Shown: one piece after another, positions 59,643-64,000 of the stretch
Layout of the letters: each line of letters opens with the position of its first letter
Numbering within the stretch: the stretch's first letter is position 1
NCBI GenBank assembly: GCA_017469785.1
Contig: JAFUFU010000048.1
Coordinates: 1-64,000, forward strand
DNA: 64,000 nt
DNA from: Treponema sp.
Lineage (GTDB): Bacteria; Spirochaetota; Spirochaetia; Treponematales; Treponemataceae
Direction: 5' to 3'
Notes under the pieces: model-generated
Told to the model about the DNA's origin: nothing
What the model saw: only the letters and a program-made list of their open reading frames with translations
Database searches by the model: none
Translations under genes and position numbers: made by a program

Positions 59643-61121
59643 ATGAAGATTATGATGGTAAGTTCTGAAGCGGTTCCCTTTGCAAAAACCGGCGGTCTGG
59701 CTGATGCGGTGTCGGCACTTGCTGGGAACCTGAGTCTTTTGGGGCACGATGTCAAAATCGTTATTCCCCGATACTATAAAATTGACCGAAAAAAACTCAC
59801 CGCTCTTGAAGGTCCCATGGGAGTTCCTGTTGGAACAGGGCAGGAATGGACCGAAGTGTACAAGACACCGCTTCCAGGATTTCCAAAAGTCGAAGTGTAT
59901 TTCATTGATCACGAAAACTGTTTTGGCCGTGATGGAGTTTACGGAACGAAAGCCGAGCCGGACTTTTCGGACAATACATACCGCTTCTCTCTTTTGTGTC
60001 ATGGCGCATTCCAGATATGCAATAAGATTCAGTGGTTTCCGGACATCGTTCATGCCCATGACTGGTCTGCAGGACTGGCTCCGGTGCTTTTAAAGCATGT
60101 CTGCCGCTATCAGGAGCAGTTCAGGCATACGGCCAGCGTCTATACAATCCATAATATCGGCTATCAGGGCGTGTACGGAAAAGACAAATTTCCTGACCTT
60201 GGAATCGACTGGAGCCTTTTCTATGGAGCGGGTTTTGAGCGGAACGGAGCGATTAACCACCTTCAGGCCGGAATTACATGCGCGGACATGGTTACGACAG
60301 TTTCTCCGACTTATGCATACGAAATACAGACGCCTGAAGGCGGATTTGGCATGGACGGCCTTCTTCGGGTTCGTGGCGATGTCGTTCGGGGAATCATAAA
60401 CGGAGTGGACGTATCAACTTGGAATCCAAAAACAGACGCAGCTCTTCCGGCAAACTACAGCATTTCCGACATGAAAGGCAAGGCAGAATGCAAAAAAGCA
60501 CTGCAGGAAGCCTTTGGGCTTGAAGTCAATCCTGACATTCCTCTTATAGGTATGGTTGGACGACTGGTCAGTCAGAAGGGAATTGCAGAGGTTTTTGCCC
60601 CGACATACGGCTCAATCTACAATATCTGCCGTGACATGCGGGTTCAGTTCGCTATTATTGGAACAGGCGAAAAATGGTGCGAGGACGAAATAAACAGCCT
60701 TCAGGCAAAACTTCCGAATTTGCGCGCAAAAATCGGCTACTCTGAAAGCCTTAGCCATCTTGTCGAGGCTGGAAGCGATTTCTTCCTCATGCCGTCACAA
60801 TACGAGCCATGCGGCCTTAACCAGATGTATTCAGAATTGTACGGAACGCTCCCGATCGTACGCCGCACCGGCGGCCTGGCAGATACAGTCGAAAACTACA
60901 ATCAGGAAACCGGAGACGGCACAGGCTTTATGTTTGACGCGCTTACGCCGAATGCGATTTACAACACTGTGGGTTGGGCTGTCTGGGCATATTACAACCG
61001 TAAGAATGACATCAAGAAAATGCAGAAAAAAGGCATGAGTCAGGATTTTACCTGGAAAGCCAGCTGCAATAAATATCTTGATGTATACAAGGAAGCGCTT
61101 GCCCGTGGCTGCGGCCTGTAA
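59643..61121 (+). CDS. glgA: Glycogen synthase (ADP-glucose type)
   Basis: 492 residues; GGAGG 6 bp before ATG. VPFAKTGGLADAVSALAGNL near residue 12 is the KTGGL ADP-glucose-binding motif; DIVHAHDWSAGLAPV near residue 136, IGMVGRLVSQKGIAEVF near residue 303 and SQYEPCGLNQMYSELYGTLP near residue 382 (the E-x7-E donor site) complete the GT5 enzyme. It elongates alpha-1,4-glucan. No glgB, glgC or glgP lies beside it in this window. It is the last gene before the ribosomal cluster. Confidence 0.95.
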   Translation: MKIMMVSSEAVPFAKTGGLADAVSALAGNLSLLGHDVKIVIPRYYKIDRKKLTALEGPMGVPVGTGQEWTEVYKTPLPGFPKVEVYFIDHENCFGRDGVYGTKAEPDFSDNTYRFSLLCHGAFQICNKIQWFPDIVHAHDWSAGLAPVLLKHVCRYQEQFRHTASVYTIHNIGYQGVYGKDKFPDLGIDWSLFYGAGFERNGAINHLQAGITCADMVTTVSPTYAYEIQTPEGGFGMDGLLRVRGDVVRGIINGVDVSTWNPKTDAALPANYSISDMKGKAECKKALQEAFGLEVNPDIPLIGMVGRLVSQKGIAEVFAPTYGSIYNICRDMRVQFAIIGTGEKWCEDEINSLQAKLPNLRAKIGYSESLSHLVEAGSDFFLMPSQYEPCGLNQMYSELYGTLPIVRRTGGLADTVENYNQETGDGTGFMFDALTPNAIYNTVGWAVWAYYNRKNDIKKMQKKGMSQDFTWKASCNKYLDVYKEALARGCGL

Positions 61122-61147
61122 AAAAGTAAAAACGCTGCTTGTTCGCA

Positions 61148-61177
61148 TTGACCAAGCGGCGTAAAAAATGATATAAT
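61148..61177 (+). promoter_or_regulatory. Predicted promoter of the rpsF operon
   Basis: TTGACC (61148-61153), 18-bp spacer, TATAAT (61172-61177), giving a 5' leader of about 57 nt. Confidence 0.65.
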
Positions 61178-61183
61178 CGTGTC

Positions 61184-61229
61184 CAACCCCTTGAGTCTGC
61201 GTATGCGGATTCCAAATGTCCATAAGGAG
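61184..61229 (+). promoter_or_regulatory. Possible S6:S18-type leader structure
   Basis: Within the leader, GAGTCTGC (61193-61200) pairs with GCGGATTC (61205-61212) with two G-U pairs and a GTAT loop. AAGGAG (61224-61229) is the ribosome site, 11 nt before the ATG. Ribosomal S6:S18 leaders regulate this operon in many bacteria; this structure lacks a clear CCG-containing bulge, so the assignment is uncertain. Confidence 0.3.
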
Positions 61230-61240
61230 AACATACAGAA

Positions 61241-61534
61241 ATGAAAAAGTATGAACTCATGACAATCTATCCTATCGAGGATGAAAAGTACAAAGACGGC
61301 TCAGAAAAAGTAAAGGCCGTTCTCGCACAGTTCGGTGCAACAATCGAAAAAGAAGAGTCTTACGGAGACCGTGACCTCGCCTATGAAATCAAAAGAATCA
61401 AACGTGGTCGTTTCGTTCTCTTCACAGTAAAAGCACCTCCTGCAAAAATCGTTGAAATCAACACTCAGTTCCGCTTGAATGACAATTTGCTCAAGTCTCT
61501 TTTCGTAAAAATCGACGACAAAGAAGCAAAATAA
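61241..61534 (+). CDS. rpsF: 30S ribosomal protein S6
   Basis: 97 residues, the typical length. MKKYELMTIYPIEDEKYKD opens the S6 fold, SYGDRDLAYEIKRIKRGRFV near residue 41 is the conserved centre, and FRLNDNLLKSLFVKID near residue 77 is the last strand and helix. First gene of rpsF-ssb-rpsR-rplI with a promoter 64 bp upstream. Confidence 0.97.
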   Translation: MKKYELMTIYPIEDEKYKDGSEKVKAVLAQFGATIEKEESYGDRDLAYEIKRIKRGRFVLFTVKAPPAKIVEINTQFRLNDNLLKSLFVKIDDKEAK

Positions 61535-61572
61535 GTCTGCATTTGCACCACACATCTTACGGAGGCTAAAAA

Positions 61573-62082
61573 ATGACAGATATCAACAGTGTTACAATCG
61601 TAGGACGCTTGACCCGGGATTTAAATGGAAGTGACCAGCGTGAATATGCGTTCACGCCAAACGGACAGGCGCGTGCGAACATAAGCATTGCAGTCAACCG
61701 CAGCCGCAAGCAGGGTGATCAGTGGGTCGATGAGGCGAACTTTTTCAATGTCACAATCTGGGGAAAACCCGCTGAAAATCTGCTCCCGTATCTTAAAAAA
61801 GGCAAGCAGATTTGTGTTGAAGGGTACCTCAAGCAGGATCGTTGGCAGGACAAAACTACAGGGCAGACAAGAAGCAATGTTTCTATCGTTGCGAACAATG
61901 TTCAGCTTTTAGGCGGTAATTCGGGAAGTGCCGGCTCACAGCCGACAGGGGGTTATGCACCGAAATTTCAGCCACAGGCTCAGCAGAACAGTTTTGCTCC
62001 AAGTAATGATGTTCCCAGCTATGACGACCAGAGTTTTGGTGGTCCTCAGGATTCAGGTTTTCCAGAAGACATTCCATTTTAA
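61573..62082 (+). CDS. ssb: Single-stranded DNA-binding protein
   Basis: 169 residues. An OB fold in residues 1-115 (VTIVGRLTRDL, then VDEANFFNVTIWGKPAENL near residue 55 and CVEGYLKQDRWQDKTTGQTR near residue 84), a Gly/Gln/Pro-rich linker, and the acidic tip EDIPF at the C terminus, which recruits repair and replication partners. GGAGG precedes the ATG. It lies between rpsF and rpsR as in most bacteria. Confidence 0.97.
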   Translation: MTDINSVTIVGRLTRDLNGSDQREYAFTPNGQARANISIAVNRSRKQGDQWVDEANFFNVTIWGKPAENLLPYLKKGKQICVEGYLKQDRWQDKTTGQTRSNVSIVANNVQLLGGNSGSAGSQPTGGYAPKFQPQAQQNSFAPSNDVPSYDDQSFGGPQDSGFPEDIPF

Positions 62083-62116
62083 TTTTTGATTTATCCAAAC
62101 ATAATAGGAGAAAACT

Positions 62117-62431
62117 ATGTCAGACGAAGTTACAACAAACGAAGTCGAACTCAAAGTAGATACACAGGGCGCATCTGAAGGTCGCGACGGCGAAGAAAAA
62201 GGCGCTCGCGGTAAGGGCAAATCTTTCTTCCGAAAGAAGGTCTGCCGTTTCTGTGCAAACAAGGCAAAAATTGATTACAAAGATGCCGATGGTCTCAAAC
62301 GCTTCACAACTGAGCGGGGCAAGATTCTTCCACGCCGCATCACTGGCACTTGTGCAAAACACCAGCGCGAGCTCACTGTAGCTATCAAGCGCGCTCGAAA
62401 TATCTGCTTGTTGCCGTTCGTAACAGAGTAA
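62117..62431 (+). CDS. rpsR: 30S ribosomal protein S18 with N-terminal extension
   Basis: 104 residues. The S18 domain begins about residue 35 ([20 protein letters not shown]) and includes [20 protein letters not shown] near residue 69 and [12 protein letters not shown] near residue 89. S18 is usually 75-85 residues; the first 34 residues here are acidic then Gly/Lys-rich. AGGAG is 10 bp upstream of ATG 62117, and no internal Met offers a shorter form, so the extension appears real. Confidence 0.95.
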   Translation: MSDEVTTNEVELKVDTQGASEGRDGEEKGARGKGKSFFRKKVCRFCANKAKIDYKDADGLKRFTTERGKILPRRITGTCAKHQRELTVAIKRARNICLLPFVTE

Positions 62432-62503
62432 TCAAAAAAATCAGCCCTACGATCCGACTCCTGGTGACGCTGGGCAAAAATAAAGCAAGAGGAGCTTGTT
62501 AAA

Positions 62504-63055
62504 ATGAAAGTTATTCTTTATACAGATGTTAAACATCTTGGTGAAATGGGTGATGTAAAGAACGTTGCTACAGGTTATGCCCGCAATTTCCTTTTCCCGC
62601 ACATGTATGCTGTTCCATACAACGATCAGACTGTCGCTTACTTTGACTCTCGCAAAGAAGAAATTGAAGCTCGCAAAGAGCAGAAACGCAAGGACGCTGC
62701 AAGCCTTAAAGACAAGCTTGAGGCTATCACTGTCGAGCTTAAAATGCCGGCGGCTGCGAACGGAAAGCTTTTCGGTTCTGTTTCTGCTCTGACTGTTTCT
62801 GAGTATCTTGCTAAAAACGGCTATGACATTGAGCGCAAGCGAATCGAGATTCCTGGCGTTACAATCAAATCTGTTGGTAACTATCACTGTACAATCCACC
62901 TTTATGAGGCTTCTGTTGCCGAAGTGAAGATTTCTGTAACTGCACAGGAAGACGCTTCAGCTAAAAAAGATGCTTCAAAAAAGGCTGAAAAACCAGCAAA
63001 GGAAGAAACAGCTGAGGCCGTATCTTCTGAAGCATCTGAAGAAAAAGCTGAGTAA
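62504..63055 (+). CDS. rplI: 50S ribosomal protein L9 with Ala/Lys/Glu tail
   Basis: 183 residues. The N-terminal L9 domain (MKVILYTDVKHLGEMGDVKN, GYARNFLFPHMYAVPY near residue 24), connecting helix and C-terminal domain (AAANGKLFGSVSALTVSEYL near residue 84, HCTIHLYEASVAEVKISV near residue 128) end near residue 147, the normal length. The last 36 residues are a low-complexity tail of Ala, Lys, Glu and Ser. AGGAG lies upstream of the ATG. Confidence 0.96.
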   Translation: MKVILYTDVKHLGEMGDVKNVATGYARNFLFPHMYAVPYNDQTVAYFDSRKEEIEARKEQKRKDAASLKDKLEAITVELKMPAAANGKLFGSVSALTVSEYLAKNGYDIERKRIEIPGVTIKSVGNYHCTIHLYEASVAEVKISVTAQEDASAKKDASKKAEKPAKEETAEAVSSEASEEKAE

Positions 63056-63090
63056 TTGTAGCGGAGATTACTTTTAGTAGTTTCCACTTC

Positions 63091-63125
63091 GAGAGAATTT
63101 TTGTCCTTGTGGCAAAAATTCTCTC
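63091..63125 (+). terminator. First stem-loop after rplI
   Basis: GAGAGAATTTTTG (63091-63103) and CAAAAATTCTCTC (63113-63125), 13 bp perfect with a 9-nt loop and no T-run. It precedes the true terminator and could protect the mRNA end. Confidence 0.5.
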
Positions 63126-63134
63126 ACGCTAAAA

Positions 63135-63162
63135 CCTTGCAGGTATGCAAGGCTTTTTTTTT
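63135..63162 (+). terminator. Intrinsic terminator between rplI and dnaB
   Basis: CCTTGCA (63135-63141), loop GGTA, TGCAAGG (63146-63152), then C and nine Ts. A textbook rho-independent terminator, 16 bp before the dnaB ATG. Confidence 0.85.
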
Positions 63163-63177
63163 ACTTTGGAGAAAATA

Positions 63178-64000
63178 ATGGATTCTGTTTTAAAAGACAC
63201 CGTACCACCACATAACGATGAAGCGGAACGCGCCACTCTTGGCGCAATGCTCTTGAACTGGGGAGCTGTTAGTGCAATTGCTACGCTTTTAAGGGCTGAA
63301 CATTTTTATGTCCAGCAGAATCAGGTCATTTTCCGTGCAATGATGAAACTTTTTTCCAAAGGTGAGACCTGCGATACCCTTTCTCTCGTAGAAGAGCTTT
63401 CACGGACCGGGCAGCTGGAGGCGTCTGGTGGGGCGGCTTACATAGCTTCCCTAACGGACGTTGTTCCGACAGCCGCAAATATCGAATATTATGCAAAAAT
63501 AGTCTTTGAACGCGCGACCAGACGCAGTCTGATTGACGTCTCACAGAAAATCAAGGCTTCGGCATTTGATGAAACTCGTGATGCGAAACTTATTCTTGAG
63601 GAGGCAGAAAAGCAGATTTTCGATTTGGCCGATAACGAGCAGACTACGGTGGTTCATTCCATGGGTGATATCGTTCCGCTCACCATGGACATGATTGAAA
63701 AAAATTACAAGAGCAAGAATACCTTTACGGGCATCCCCTCAGGATTCTCAAAGCTGGATACAATGACAAGCGGCTTTCAGAAGGCAGAGCTTATCATTAT
63801 CGGTGCTCGTCCTTCTATGGGTAAAACAGCCCTTGCCCTCAATATGATGGAGCATATCGCCGTCACAAAAAAGATTCCATGCGGATTTTTCTCTTTGGAA
63901 ATGTCTCACGCTCAGATTGGACAGCGCCTTCTTTCTCAGAATGCCCGCATAGCCGGTACAAAACTGCGCACTGGTATGCTAAAACTTGATGATTTTCAGA
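63178..64000 (+). CDS. dnaB: Replicative DNA helicase, 3' partial
   Basis: The frame from ATG 63178 (TTGGAG 6 bp upstream) is open to the window edge, about 274 codons. The N-terminal DnaB domain starts PPHNDEAERATLGAMLLNWG near residue 10, with YIASLTDVVPTAANIEYYA near residue 88; the RecA-like helicase core begins near residue 180 (PSGFSKLDTMTSGFQKAELI), with Walker A IIGARPSMGKTALALNM near residue 205 and FFSLEMSHAQ near residue 238. It unwinds DNA at the replication fork. The terminator just upstream implies partial read-through or an unseen promoter. Confidence 0.95.
   Translation, partial: MDSVLKDTVPPHNDEAERATLGAMLLNWGAVSAIATLLRAEHFYVQQNQVIFRAMMKLFSKGETCDTLSLVEELSRTGQLEASGGAAYIASLTDVVPTAANIEYYAKIVFERATRRSLIDVSQKIKASAFDETRDAKLILEEAEKQIFDLADNEQTTVVHSMGDIVPLTMDMIEKNYKSKNTFTGIPSGFSKLDTMTSGFQKAELIIIGARPSMGKTALALNMMEHIAVTKKIPCGFFSLEMSHAQIGQRLLSQNARIAGTKLRTGMLKLDDFQ

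Noticed and set aside
61131..61163. Terminator after glgA formed by ACGCTGCTTG and CAAGCGGCGT
   Set aside because: No T-run follows on the plus strand, and its right arm lies in the spacer of the rpsF promoter; it may terminate minus-strand RNA only.
1..64000. CRISPR arrays, rRNA or tRNA genes
   Set aside because: No evenly spaced direct repeats and no cloverleaf-like or rRNA sequence were seen in the intergenic regions, which are mostly short.

Overview
The window looks like chromosome of a host-associated Treponema-like spirochaete. The right end carries rpsF-ssb-rpsR-rplI-dnaB, the order known from Treponema pallidum. It also has a Lol-type export cassette with LolA-like and predicted outer-membrane proteins and a PilZ protein, as in double-membrane spirochaetes. 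Genus assignment is inference; no rRNA or tRNA gene is in view.

Layout. (1) 1-793: end of a Wzt/KpsT-type polysaccharide export ATPase. (2) 805-10701, minus strand: surface-glycan genes running rfbF-rfbG-SDR-RmlC-like epimerase (a CDP-6-deoxyhexose module), a GNAT toxin/antitoxin pair, then glf, LicD, GT8, DUF4422 and GT2. (3) 10724-13525: a decayed P-loop ATPase and an orphan GC-rich tyrosine recombinase, bounded by two inverted copies of a 20-bp element. (4) 13545-23636, plus strand: two LARDG/HAD proteins, a predicted glycosyltransferase, an AAA_14/DUF4143 ATPase, and a four-gene module (two CMP-sugar synthetases, a DRE-TIM aldolase, a HAD phosphatase) that I read as ulosonic acid synthesis. 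(5) 23746-26303, minus strand: a candidate ATPase/nuclease defence pair and a broken Rpn-type nuclease. (6) 26581-33749: a GlfT2-like galactofuranosyltransferase, two SMR flippase subunits, an SDR with an internal G9 tract, a DPPR-synthase-like UbiA, a HAD phosphatase and a GT-C-like membrane protein with a lectin-like tail. Together these resemble the mycobacterial polyprenyl-phosphate-pentose/galactan route. (7) 33792-36847: two ATPase genes, each bounded by the same ~20-bp inverted repeats that bound the toxin/antitoxin pair. (8) 36885-41468: a small coiled-coil protein, an FrhB/pyruvyltransferase fusion, a nucleotidyltransferase and a second glf. (9) 41555-64000: higher-GC core genes, including a Lol-like ABC system, rmlACBD, PilZ, ComEC-like, rsmA, two pseudouridine synthases, an aminotransferase, glgA and the S6-SSB-S18-L9-DnaB cluster.

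Regions 2-8 form an AT-rich, mosaic surface-polysaccharide island. They make activated sugars (CDP-6-deoxyhexose, UDP-Galf, CMP-ulosonate, polyprenyl-P-pentofuranose; dTDP-rhamnose from the flanking core), assemble them with several glycosyltransferases, and probably export the glycan through the ABC system at the left edge. Accessory cassettes (toxin/antitoxin, ATPases, defence pair) sit between the sugar operons. Signs of programmed variation are two G9 tracts inside sugar genes, a 20-bp element repeated just before three glycan operons with a recombinase beside one copy, and a recombination-like composition break inside the GlfT2-like gene.
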